Source: Tritrichomonas musculus (Eukaryota > Parabasalia > Tritrichomonadida > Tritrichomonadidae). Taken from it: a stretch of DNA of 64,000 nucleotides. Position numbers and translations under genes: made by a program. The notes beneath the pieces were generated by a model. The model saw only the letters and a list, made by a program, of their open reading frames with translations, was not told the origin of the DNA and did no database searches. This document shows, one piece after another, positions 56,082 to 64,000 of this stretch; the first letter of the stretch is position 1; each line of letters begins with the position of its first letter. The DNA lies in assembly GCA_039105265.1 (NCBI GenBank), contig JAPFFF010000002.1, positions 4,650,001-4,714,000 of the forward strand, written 5' to 3'.

Positions 56082-57171
56082 TTTGCGTTTTATAAGCCAA
56101 AAAGAATATTTTATAATCATCATTCAAAGCATCTATTGATGAACAAACATATTTTGTGTACATGATTGGTACAGTTATTATTGTTTTGTTCTTCAGTGTT
56201 TTGTTAGTTTGACGCAAAGGATTTAATAGTTTACATTTAACGTTTCCTGATTCATAACAAATGAATTCAGCAAGTTCATTGAACACTCTTCTTCGCTTTT
56301 CATGTTTCTTTTCTGTTTTTCCGTAATCGGTGTGAATGAGTATTATATTTTTGGGTTTATATGACAGAAGACCTTTAAATCGTTGTTTTTGTTGAATCTC
56401 TTTCAATTGCATTGATTTCGCTCTTATGTATTGCCATTCAAGGTCGCGGTCGTCTTGCATCTGTTGAGGTGTTAGATAAATGTATTTTGATTGTCGTTTG
56501 TCAAGGTATTCATCAGTTTCTTCGTCAAATGATGTGTATAAAGGATTCAATAAGCGAAGAGATGAATGAGGCGTGTTATTGTACCATTCAACCATTTGTT
56601 GCATCAATACATTGTTTGTCATTCGTTGTTGTGATTGACCGAAAGCATTTCGTAATGTTCTGATTACTGCATCGACACATTTATGTGCATTCGTGAAAGG
56701 TGAATCATCAATGATTAACTTTATTTTGTTAGGAGCTTTGAATTTAATTGTGTGTTTGTCTAATTGATATCTTTGCTCTTCACCGTTGCAATAACTTTTG
56801 AATGCATTTGATATAAAAGCCTTTTCACCATCACATTTAATTGTTTCAATTCTGATATTTCTTTTATTGACTAGTTTATCAATTACTTTGATTACATACA
56901 ACTCAGATTTGTAATCAATTGGTTCAACAATTAAGTATTTGGTGTTTACATTGATAAGAACAAGATAAGCTTTGTTTAATGCAAACATTATATCGATTTC
57001 GTACGCATACGGTTCAAATGAGAAGTCAGGTTTTGATAGTTTCTTTACTGTTTTCAATTGGTAATCAGGTAATATAGGGCTCAGTTTTAATGTTTGTGTC
57101 TTTGATGTACTTGTATTTAGATTTGAAAGGATAGTTGATTGATTCTTTGTAGTCTTCCATTTGAATCGCAA
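56071..57171 (-). CDS. Polinton integrase, rve/DDE type (about 366 residues)
   Basis: The retroviral-type core has YEIDIMF (first acid, about residue 60), IKCDGEKAF (second, about 114) and NAHKCVDAVIRTLRNAFG (third position, about 167), then VEWYNNTPHSSL as in many rve integrases. The C-terminal third (KKHEKRRRVFNELAEFI, NVKCKLL) is a likely small beta domain. It is homologous to the family C integrase throughout the core. The spacing of the second and third acids is longer than the usual 35. The exact start is uncertain. Confidence 0.82.
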   Translation of the reverse strand: MRFKWKTTKNQSTILSNLNTSTSKTQTLKLSPILPDYQLKTVKKLSKPDFSFEPYAYEIDIMFALNKAYLVLINVNTKYLIVEPIDYKSELYVIKVIDKLVNKRNIRIETIKCDGEKAFISNAFKSYCNGEEQRYQLDKHTIKFKAPNKIKLIIDDSPFTNAHKCVDAVIRTLRNAFGQSQQRMTNNVLMQQMVEWYNNTPHSSLRLLNPLYTSFDEETDEYLDKRQSKYIYLTPQQMQDDRDLEWQYIRAKSMQLKEIQQKQRFKGLLSYKPKNIILIHTDYGKTEKKHEKRRRVFNELAEFICYESGNVKCKLLNPLRQTNKTLKNKTIITVPIMYTKYVCSSIDALNDDYKIFFLAYKTQNES

Positions 57172-57208
57172 AAATAAAGATATTATTTAATGATGATTAT
57201 TTAATCAT

Positions 57209-57817
57209 TTATTCAATCAAATTATGTTGAAACTTGAATCGATTTATAGATATTGTTATATATTTATTGTTAGTTGTTCGTGCACAAATATTTTTAGCTC
57301 CTGATTTTGCTATATTAATGTGTAATATCTTGTATAAATTATCTGTAAGTTTAGAATAAAAGATATCTTCATTTGATTCATCATGATAATAATAATATTT
57401 ATGTTCTTCAAATTCATGTCGCTCAGTTCGTGTTTCATAAAAATCAATCATTAATGCATCATCAGGTATATCATCAACGAATTCATATTGAGCTTTCTTA
57501 AACGATGATTTATTGCTTAGATTCTCAGCTTGAGAAACCCAACGAAGATTTGATAAATGATTATCATCTCTTTGATGATTTATATGGTCGATTTGTGTTT
57601 TGTGTTCTGGGTCATCATTTGGAATGAATTGTTTACCAATTAGAATATGTTTCTTATAAGATTTTCGATTTAATGGAACTCTTAAATATCCATTTACATA
57701 TGATTCACTAACTTCATGATGATTGTCTTTTCGTCTGATTGTGAAAGGATAAACAGATAATATTTCATAATCATCAAAGTCTTTTAATTGTACAAACTCA
57801 GCTGCTTGTTCGGTCAT
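57209..57817 (-). CDS. NUMOD4-HNH endonuclease (202 residues)
   Basis: Residues 8-62 look like a NUMOD4 region (DYEILSVYPFTIRRK ... GYLRVPLN). An HNH_3-type site follows: QIDHINHQRDDNHLSNLRWVSQAENLSNKS (75-104), with D77, H78, N90 as key residues. The remaining 100 residues are unassigned. Such enzymes are free-standing homing endonucleases of phages and large viruses. It lies between the capsid and integrase genes and has no counterpart in C, so it may be a passenger. A role in DNA processing of the element cannot be ruled out. Confidence 0.82.
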   Translation of the reverse strand: MTEQAAEFVQLKDFDDYEILSVYPFTIRRKDNHHEVSESYVNGYLRVPLNRKSYKKHILIGKQFIPNDDPEHKTQIDHINHQRDDNHLSNLRWVSQAENLSNKSSFKKAQYEFVDDIPDDALMIDFYETRTERHEFEEHKYYYYHDESNEDIFYSKLTDNLYKILHINIAKSGAKNICARTTNNKYITISINRFKFQHNLIE

Positions 57818-57877
57818 TTATGAAACAAAAATAAAAAATCAATTTAAAAACTTAATCATTAAATTAAATCATTATTT

Positions 57878-59821
57878 TTATTCATTTGCTTGGCTTCCTT
57901 GTGGTGATTCGTCATCAACATATTCCAAGCCTTCCAATGATAGTTTGAAATAAGAATCTCTAGTTATCCAAAGTTGAACGGGAGGAGGTCTGACAATTGT
58001 TCCGTTTGGTTCAACAACATTGAAATATGTGTCATCATCTCCAGTATAGATAGGCATTCCATTGACTTGTATCTGAACGTTTCCGAAACCTCCATCAAGT
58101 CCATCATAACAATATCCTGCACTCGCTCGTTCTGTTTGAATGTTGAAAACAAATGATGTTGCATCACTGATTGTGTTGTTGTATCTCTTACCGTTCGCGT
58201 CATTCTTTGGCATTGTCATTGAGTCCTCAAATTCCTTTGTGCATGAAAGAGTGATTGCATCTAAATCACCAGCCGTTAATTGATTTTCAAAGAATCGTGC
58301 ACCAATAGTTGAAACGTTTTCGTCTGGGAAGTTCTTTCCACCAATATTCAAGAAACAGTTTTGATAAACTGGGTTTTCAAAGACAGTTAAATCATTATGA
58401 TGCTTTGGAAACATGATTGATAAATTAGTTGCATTGATTAATGGGATATTCAATGTTGACTTGATTCCGTTAGCTGCTGGAGCGATTGGGAAAGCATGAT
58501 AATCAACTTTTTGTGAAGGAATGATTAAACCTTGTCTCAAAATGTCCTCAATTCCTTGTCTTGTAGCTTCACAAACACCAAAGCCTTGCATATTAGATTT
58601 ACAAGCCATGATTGTCATTCGATTAACAGTTAATGTCGCTGTTTGTTTTGAATAATGAGCGCTCATCAACTTGTTGGCTTCAGTTTTAGATACAAAGTTA
58701 ACGTAAACATGACCTGCATGTGATGGTTGAGGTAATTTACCATGTTCTTTGGTATAATGGGCTTGACAAATTGCTTTATTATCATCAGTCTTTTCAATTC
58801 CAAGTTCAGTAAATTCATCATCAGTAAAGCTAAATATTAATGAACAATTTTCAATCAGTTCATCGAAATCACCTCCAGATGCAGATACGTATTGTTCTCT
58901 AACTTCATACTTCAATTGATATTTCGTTGGTGTTGGTTCAGGTGATGGTGGGTCTGGATTGTCTCCAGGTCCTGGAATCACAGCTTGATTACCGATTTGT
59001 GTGAATTGATGTTTGAGGTGTCCTCGTGCCTTGATTTCCTTTAGTCTGTTTAATTCTTCCATCGATATTGAATCATTGTCTTCAAGAAATACTTTTGCTT
59101 CAGCAACTGTGTAAGGGTCTAATACTGCCCAAACAAGACCAGCGGGACTAACTTGAAAACGAATTGATAAATCACCAATGATTCCGTTAGGGAATAAATC
59201 AAATGCTTGTAATGCGAGCAAATCATCAAAAGGAACATTCAAATCAAATTCGACTTCACTTCTTCCAGTGTTCTTAAATGAATTCAAGTTAACATAAACT
59301 CCTGCATGTGTCTGTGAATAGTTGCTAATGTTTTCCCACAATGAATGAACGAATCTGCGACGTTTCTTCTCGGCTTCTGGTTTAACTGAAGAATACAAGA
59401 AGCCTTCACGAATGCATTCATTCTGTTGGTATCCGACATTGACATTATTATGAAGAATCTCTAACCTGTCAAACAACTGGTTTGATGATTTGAAACCGAC
59501 AAACAGTTTGTACAAGTTGTTGGGGTCATTGATTTCATTTAATTTACTCATATCTGTATTCAATGATAAATCTAATTTAACGTGAAATGTTAAGAAACCT
59601 TTATCAATATCACTTACGAAGTGGTCAGGATGTGTTAAACTGATTTGCGAATATTGTCCTTGATGAAATGGAGCTGGTTGGTCATGACAGTCAACAGTTC
59701 TAAATGAAAATGAACGTGTACCGTCATTGACATTAATCATGTTTCTCATCTCTTCAAATGCATGAAGAACGTTTCCTGTTTCAGTGCGAAGATTATGGGC
59801 TCTCTCGTTTCGATATAACAT
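57878..59821 (-). CDS. Major capsid protein candidate, double jelly-roll type (647 residues)
   Basis: Beta-rich throughout with no catalytic motif. The N-terminal half has features expected of Polinton capsid proteins: FRTVDCHDQPAPFHQGQYSQISL, LFVGFKSSNQLFDRLEILHNNVNVGYQQNE, and FDLNVPFDDLLALQAFDLFPNGIIGDLSIRF. A proline-rich loop (PGPGDNPDPPSPEPTPT, about 290-306) separates it from the second half (LNIPLINATNLSIMFP, SFVFNIQTERASAGYCYDGL). Length is typical of the family. The neighbour is an 84-residue amphipathic protein, as in related viruses. Assignment rests on length, pattern and context. Confidence 0.78.
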   Translation of the reverse strand: MLYRNERAHNLRTETGNVLHAFEEMRNMINVNDGTRSFSFRTVDCHDQPAPFHQGQYSQISLTHPDHFVSDIDKGFLTFHVKLDLSLNTDMSKLNEINDPNNLYKLFVGFKSSNQLFDRLEILHNNVNVGYQQNECIREGFLYSSVKPEAEKKRRRFVHSLWENISNYSQTHAGVYVNLNSFKNTGRSEVEFDLNVPFDDLLALQAFDLFPNGIIGDLSIRFQVSPAGLVWAVLDPYTVAEAKVFLEDNDSISMEELNRLKEIKARGHLKHQFTQIGNQAVIPGPGDNPDPPSPEPTPTKYQLKYEVREQYVSASGGDFDELIENCSLIFSFTDDEFTELGIEKTDDNKAICQAHYTKEHGKLPQPSHAGHVYVNFVSKTEANKLMSAHYSKQTATLTVNRMTIMACKSNMQGFGVCEATRQGIEDILRQGLIIPSQKVDYHAFPIAPAANGIKSTLNIPLINATNLSIMFPKHHNDLTVFENPVYQNCFLNIGGKNFPDENVSTIGARFFENQLTAGDLDAITLSCTKEFEDSMTMPKNDANGKRYNNTISDATSFVFNIQTERASAGYCYDGLDGGFGNVQIQVNGMPIYTGDDDTYFNVVEPNGTIVRPPPVQLWITRDSYFKLSLEGLEYVDDESPQGSQANE

Positions 59822-59870
59822 TTATGATTGAATAAAAAGGAAATAAAACACTTTTATCATTAATTAAATT

Positions 59871-60125
59871 ATGGGTGTCGGTATATTCAACAAAATCAAG
59901 AACGCATTTAAATCAATTGGCGGTAAAGTTAAATCATTTGCTCAGAAAGCAGTTAAAGCAATTCCAAAAGTTGTTGATGTTGGAAAGCAAATCATGGACA
60001 GAGTTAAACCAATTACACAATTCATTCCTGGTGTTGGTCAAGTAGTTGACGCAATTGATACAGGTTTAAATGCTGTCGACAAAGTAGGTAAATTTGGTAA
60101 ATCAATACTGAATGAAGTTAAATGA
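59871..60125 (+). CDS. Small amphipathic protein next to the capsid gene (84 residues)
   Basis: Short, basic, without Cys or Trp: GIFNKIKNAFKSIGGKVKSFAQKAVKAIPK, then a glycine hinge (FIPGVGQVV) and a second helix (GLNAVDKVGKFGKSIL). This recalls membrane-active capsid-interior proteins such as adenovirus pVI, by character rather than sequence. It is divergent from the capsid gene with about 50 bases between starts. A homologous piece occurs in family C. Confidence 0.65.
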   Translation: MGVGIFNKIKNAFKSIGGKVKSFAQKAVKAIPKVVDVGKQIMDRVKPITQFIPGVGQVVDAIDTGLNAVDKVGKFGKSILNEVK

Positions 60126-60161
60126 AAAACAATGAAAAATAATGATTTAATATAATTATAA

Positions 60162-60638
60162 ATGAATGAAAACATTAATGAACTTAAAGTAATAAACGAA
60201 ACCATTAATGAATCAAAAGTGTTTAAATCAGTTGAAGAGTTCAATTTGTTCTATCAAAAGAATATCGAGCAAATGAAATCACAAACGACTAACTATTTGA
60301 ACAAGATTTATAAAATCATCACTAATGACGGTAATGAATACAAAATCACTAAACGTAATTGTACAGACGGTAAACGATGTGGTGGCGACATTTATTTGAA
60401 GAAAGTTGGGAACACAATCACTAAAACACTTGAAAACGACAACATCAAAGCTGATATATCAATAATGAAGGAATCATTGAATGAATTCACTGAACAAATC
60501 AATCAATTGAACAACAAAAATAAAATACTTGAAGAACATATCAATAAGCTTTCAAATGTTGTTGACCAACAATCAAAAGTCATTAATGAATATATTTTAA
60601 ATGTTGTTGCTCCTGACAACCACCGAATGATTAAGTGA
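60162..60638 (+). CDS. Coiled-coil protein (158 residues)
   Basis: N-terminal module with VEEFNLFYQKN, TTNYLNKIYKI and YKITKRN blocks shared with family C, then a heptad coiled coil (about 95-145). The last 42 bases overlap the convergent 77-residue gene. Not assigned; it may be a small trimeric virion component. Confidence 0.65.
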   Translation: MNENINELKVINETINESKVFKSVEEFNLFYQKNIEQMKSQTTNYLNKIYKIITNDGNEYKITKRNCTDGKRCGGDIYLKKVGNTITKTLENDNIKADISIMKESLNEFTEQINQLNNKNKILEEHINKLSNVVDQQSKVINEYILNVVAPDNHRMIK

Positions 60639-60830
60639 ATCATGATGATTTAATGATTTAGTCGTTTTTGGTGGAGGTTCATGAAATACATTACCTTTTT
60701 CATTATAACATTTCACTGTCGGAGCTGAGTTTATTTTTGTTCTCTTCTTTTGCATCGTTAATTGTAATCTATCAAAATAGTTTTTGTGTTTATCATCATG
60801 AATGGTTCTCATTTGATTAATAGCAGACAT
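60597..60830 (-). CDS. Small protein (77 residues)
   Basis: Not recognised. Supported by its family C homologue at 27254 and by keeping the same convergent arrangement. Basic N-terminus, polar histidine-rich tail. Confidence 0.6.
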   Translation of the reverse strand: MSAINQMRTIHDDKHKNYFDRLQLTMQKKRTKINSAPTVKCYNEKGNVFHEPPPKTTKSLNHHDSLNHSVVVRSNNI

Positions 60831-60844
60831 TTAATTGTTATTAA

Positions 60845-61072
60845 ATGAGTGAACTAACAGAATACAAGAAAGAAATACCAGAACTAAAACGAATCAAACG
60901 AGGATTAAAAGAAAAGTGTTATGATTACAAACAATGTCTCAACAATATCAAATCAGGAATGTTGGGGTCTGATGGTCTTGCCGTTCGTGAGTCTCTTATC
61001 GAAGACATCAACAGCCTCAAAAATAAAGTTCATCAACTTGAGAATGAATTAAATGAACTGTCTAATAAATGA
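60845..61072 (+). CDS. Small coiled-coil protein (75 residues) running into the TIR
   Basis: Homologue of the gene at 27516. Its last 72 bases (from EDINSLK on) lie inside the right TIR, so the other TIR carries the same gene tail without the rest. Leucine heptads from about 52 to 72. It and the 77-residue gene are divergent, starts 14 bases apart. Function unknown. Confidence 0.65.
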   Translation: MSELTEYKKEIPELKRIKRGLKEKCYDYKQCLNNIKSGMLGSDGLAVRESLIEDINSLKNKVHQLENELNELSNK

Positions 61073-61123
61073 AACATCAATTGATGGTAATCATTAAATG
61101 AGTTCATATTATTTTTGTTCATT

Positions 61124-61164
61124 AGTCGTGTTGACGGCGGGCTTTAGCTCGACGGAAACCGACT
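61124..61164 (+). ncRNA. Candidate structured RNA hairpin, A2 right TIR
   Basis: Identical to 18913-18953, with TTATTTTTGTTCATT just upstream, reading toward the element end. Confidence 0.5.
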
Positions 61165-61340
61165 GATATATACTACTAAACAAGTTCAAAGATGAAGATT
61201 CAAAGATGAAGATTCAAAAGTGTCTACCCGATTTTTGAATGAAATGGGGGGCTAATTTTGAAAAAGTGGCGATTTTTTGAGTCATGGCGCCGATGTTTGG
61301 GGTCTGTAAAGCCTGGTTTGAGGGGTCATTTTTTAATCCC

Positions 61341-61691
61341 CTAATGACATGATGGTATCGTTAATGAATTCATTTGTTCAATTCTTTTAATGAAATGTTT
61401 GCTAATAATTATATCATCTTTGATTTTCTTTCCTGATTTGAATGAAATGTCAGGAGTTAAACGATAAGCTGGTGATATGCTATTGGTTTTAAATCTGCTT
61501 GGTAATTCTTTTGATTGTTGTTCATCAGGATAATATCGATAAAATTTCTTTGTTGAAGGACTGAAGAAATAAAACCTTTTATGAAAAGTGTGATTGCAAT
61601 GTGATATCAATTGTTTAACATCAGCAGGCATTACATTATCAATTGGAACAATATCTTCAAAGTCATTAATGTGTTGATAATAGTTTGTCAT
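61341..61691 (-). CDS. TIR-borne small protein (116 residues), A2 right copy
   Basis: Same protein as 39472-39822 at the other end of this element. Not recognised. Confidence 0.6.
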   Translation of the reverse strand: MTNYYQHINDFEDIVPIDNVMPADVKQLISHCNHTFHKRFYFFSPSTKKFYRYYPDEQQSKELPSRFKTNSISPAYRLTPDISFKSGKKIKDDIIISKHFIKRIEQMNSLTIPSCH

Positions 61692-61912
61692 TTTATGGGA
61701 GGATAAAAAACTCCCACCATTTAAAGAGATGTTATTTTTGGGAGTTTGTCAATTTATTCAAAATTTGTCTATGCCATTTTGTGAAAGTTTCGAGGGCTAA
61801 TTTTGAAAAAGTGGCGATTTTTTGAGTCATGGGGCTGAGGTTTGGGGTCTGTAAACCCTATGACAAGGGGGTCATTTTATATCCCCCAACCAGACGGTCC
61901 ACTATCACTACT

Positions 61913-61918
61913 AGGGAC
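61913..61918. repeat. Target-site duplication of A2, right copy (AGGGAC)
   Basis: Directly follows the A2 terminus and equals 39245-39250. Confidence 0.9.
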
Positions 61919-62843
61919 AGAGGACCGAGCTGATGATACTGCTGAACTTAAAATAGAAGAGGAAGAAGAACCCGAATCTGATAAACATTATTACAGAAAC
62001 AGATATAATGAAGATTTATCTACGCTTACTAATATAATTGTACTTGAAAAAAATGTTGCAGATTCACTTTTGTTATACTACAGAATTGCAGATGATCCTG
62101 ATAAATATCCTTTATTCAACAAAAAGGATACAAAGCAAATTAGGTCTCTTGTAGAAACTTTGACAAAGAATATTGATTCTAATAATAGAAACTCTGACAA
62201 GATTGCTGGGCTTGTGGAAGATTTGATGAAATTCGAAAATCAAAGAAGACAAACAAATATAGAAACTATGAGCAAGCTTGCTGAAATTGACAAACAAAAC
62301 TTACAAAACATGAGTAATGAAGAAAAAGAAAGGTTAGTAAACTCATATAATAAATCTTCTGCTGTAGATGCTGCACAGCTTCGTAAATTTGGTTTGTTAA
62401 ATGAAAATTTCACAGAAGAGAATCTCTATAGTTATTACAATCGTGCTTGCTCTCCAAAAGATGATTCTGATACCAGAGTAAGAAATCTTGTTTTACAGTT
62501 GCATGCTGCTATTCGTGAGACAAACATTTTTGATTCTACTACAGAACCTAAGAATAAAGAGCAACTCCAAAACTTATTAAAGTATATTTCCGAGAACGGA
62601 GATCGAGAAATCTTTTACAATATGAATAGCGATGACAATGAAAATGAATGTTTTTTAGAACCTAAAACCATGTCACGAGAGGAAGTTATAGTATATAGTG
62701 ATGATGATGAAATTGAAGATGATGATGAAATTACTAATCTAAATAAATCTTTAGCAGACTTTAGAGCTCCACGTAAAGAAAGAAAAAAGTTAGAAGACCA
62801 AGAAATAAGGTTTGCTGATAGCGCTGCTAAAAGATTTAAACCT
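61919..62843 (+). pseudogene. Large Polinton protein gene of B, middle part between A2 and the MITE
   Basis: Acidic and helical. Weak likeness to the helical N-terminal third of the family A protein, for example the DAAQLRKFGL...LYSYYNRAC stretch against ELLKQLGY...LPRCYEAAK. An acidic DDDEIEDDDEI run lies near its end. Interrupted on both sides by insertions. Confidence 0.65.
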
Positions 62844-62845
62844 TA

Positions 62846-63618
62846 CAGCTGTTTCGGAAATAGATTAGAATTTTTTGGAAATAAAATAGCATGATTTGAA
62901 TGGTTTATAAAACCGCTAAAATATTTTTGGAAATAAAATATTTTTTTTTGGAAATAAAATAGTGAACGATTATTTTGCATTCAATTTCCAATATTTTTGT
63001 TGTTGAAAAACATTTAAATCAGAAGCAAATATTAATTACATCTAAACAATCTTTTGCCAATTTAATATATTTTGACAGATGTTATTAAAAAGATACTTTA
63101 TAATTGATATTTCACCGATTGCATAATATCTTTTTTAAATTATATCCTGGATAAAACAAAAAGAAAATTTCTTTTCATATTCGATATAATAATCAATAAT
63201 AATCATAAATAAAGTGATTTTTTCATTATCGAAAGAGTTTTTTTAAATTATACATTATCATCAATTTTCATATTAAAAAATAAAAAAAATGCATAATTGT
63301 CAATAAATTGAAGATTTTATTGAGTAATTTTGGATGAAAACAATATTTTAGTAATATCATATTAAAAACACAATAATATACTCTATGTTTCATATTGAAC
63401 TGTTAAAAACAAAACTCGTGTATATATTAGCATAATAATGTGTAAAACGCCATAAATTTTCTTTAATCTATCTTTTAATTCTGTTTTTAAGTATGATAAA
63501 ATTGAATATAAAATGATCGTTCCTATTTTATTTCCAAAAAAAAATATTTAATTTCCAAAAAAATAAAACGGTTACTATTTTATTTCCAAAAAATTCTAAT
63601 CTATTTCCGAAACAGCTG
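62846..63618. mobile_element. MITE-like DNA transposon with TA target duplication (773 bp)
   Basis: The two 44-bp ends (62846-62889 and 63575-63618) are perfect inverted repeats beginning CAGCTGTTTCGG, flanked by TA at 62844-62845 and 63619-63620. Next to them, further inverted copies of a TTTTTTGGAAATAAAATA motif extend the repeat imperfectly to about 125 bp on each side. The very AT-rich interior holds no frame worth calling. The TA duplication suggests mobilisation by a Tc1/mariner-type transposase. The perfect ends mean a recent insertion. Confidence 0.85.
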
Positions 63619-63620
63619 TA

Positions 63621-64000
63621 TGGTGAATTTAATCGTGAAAATACTTATATGCCTGACAAGGATTTTACAGAAGATTTGTTGAAGAAACCTAAAAGAACTG
63701 TAGGTCAAAGAAAAAATAGAGATGTAAAAGATATACCAGATAAACTCAAAAGTTCTTTCAAAATAGCAAAATTATCAGGAGACGGGGATGTTTCCTTTTA
63801 CAATCAACAATTATTAGATATCATCATCAATGGTAATTTCCGTATAAAGTATATACCGAATGCAGCTACACGAGATTTAGCACAAGAATATGCTTATAAT
63901 CACGTAGATGATTCTGGACAACCTCGCTACAGGCTTCTTCCACCAAACACAAAAGATCCTAACGGAGTTAATATTACAGATTTGAATGGAGATTTAGTTG
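63621..64000 (+). pseudogene. Large Polinton protein gene of B, part right of the MITE (runs off the window)
   Basis: It encodes the conserved core also seen in family A at about residues 470-560: LLDIIINGNFRIKYIPNAATRD, YRLLPPNTKDPNG and DLNGDLV. This is the clearest evidence that the gene is the B counterpart of the 851-residue protein. Confidence 0.75.

Larger units (their letters stand above)
39251..61912. mobile_element. Polinton family A, copy A2, both ends present (22.66 kb)
   Basis: Starts AGTAGTGATAGTGG and ends with its reverse complement. The TIRs are 39251-40161 and 61001-61912, the flanking duplication AGGGAC. It carries polymerase B, integrase, major capsid candidate, packaging ATPase, fibre, large protein, KilA-N protein, HNH endonuclease and small genes. 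It is inserted in the large-protein gene of B. It looks whole or nearly so, with perhaps one break. Near-identity to A1 and near-identical TIRs mean that it is very young. No adenovirus-type protease was recognised. Confidence 0.92.
61001..61912. repeat. Right terminal inverted repeat of A2 (912 bp)
   Basis: The inner edge is sharp: from 61001 the sequence matches 18790 onward and the mirror of 40161; before it there is no likeness. The content is as for the other TIRs. Confidence 0.9.
61913..64000. mobile_element. Polinton family B, part right of A2 (runs off the window)
   Basis: Continues the large-protein gene region of B. A 773-bp MITE-like element is inserted at 62846-63618. The rest of B lies beyond the window. 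Confidence 0.8.

Noticed and set aside
2734-56217. The long near-identical arms as LTRs of a giant element
   Set aside because: They are inverted, carry whole Polinton genes, and have Polinton termini, so they are two element copies.
62846-63618. The interruption in the B gene as an intron
   Set aside because: It has perfect 44-bp inverted ends and a TA duplication, and lacks the conserved splice motifs known for Trichomonas introns.

Overview
The window is a stack of nested Polinton (Maverick) elements, with no recognisable cellular gene. AT-rich DNA, intron-free genes with very short 5' leaders, Polintons carrying KilA-N genes, and a BspA-like leucine-rich module all point to Trichomonas vaginalis or a close parabasalid. 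This is inference from gene content; no host marker gene lies in the window.

Layout. 1-2733: the end of a Polinton here called D (start of a polymerase gene, two small genes, minisatellites, terminus). D interrupts A1. 2734-19701: A1, most of a family A Polinton, whose end at 19701 sits inside a gene of A3. 19702-24768: A3, an older family A piece. 24769-30150: C, a more GC-rich and apparently incomplete Polinton inserted in the fibre gene of A3. 30151-39250 and 61913-64000: B, a third family inserted in C. 39251-61912: A2, a family A copy with both ends, about 0.91 kb terminal inverted repeats and a 6-bp target duplication (AGGGAC), inserted in the large-protein gene of B. 62846-63618: a 773-bp TA-flanked, MITE-like DNA transposon, also in B. 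A1 and A2 are nearly identical over about 17 kb and face each other as inverted arms around a 19.5-kb spacer. A2 looks whole or nearly so (perhaps one break). B carries about one break besides the two insertions. The others are cut by insertions, by the window edge, or lack genes.

How the genes fit. Family A has the replication and integration set (protein-primed type DNA polymerase B, rve-type integrase), the virion set (double jelly-roll major capsid candidate, A32-like packaging ATPase, a long fibre-like protein, a conserved 110-residue beta-rich protein, an 84-residue amphipathic protein next to the capsid gene), a KilA-N protein, a NUMOD4-HNH endonuclease and about ten small unassigned genes. 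No adenovirus-type maturation protease was recognised.

Least-explained signals: (1) a 41-nt hairpin behind a promoter-like motif in the subterminal DNA of families A and D, with pairing kept despite base changes; (2) tRNA-like segments with A box, B box and T run in families A and B; (3) an HNH/endonuclease VII-like zinc module inside the polymerase; (4) a DUF285/BspA-like repeat block inside the family B fibre; (5) a 22-bp bidirectional promoter between the large-protein and fibre genes.
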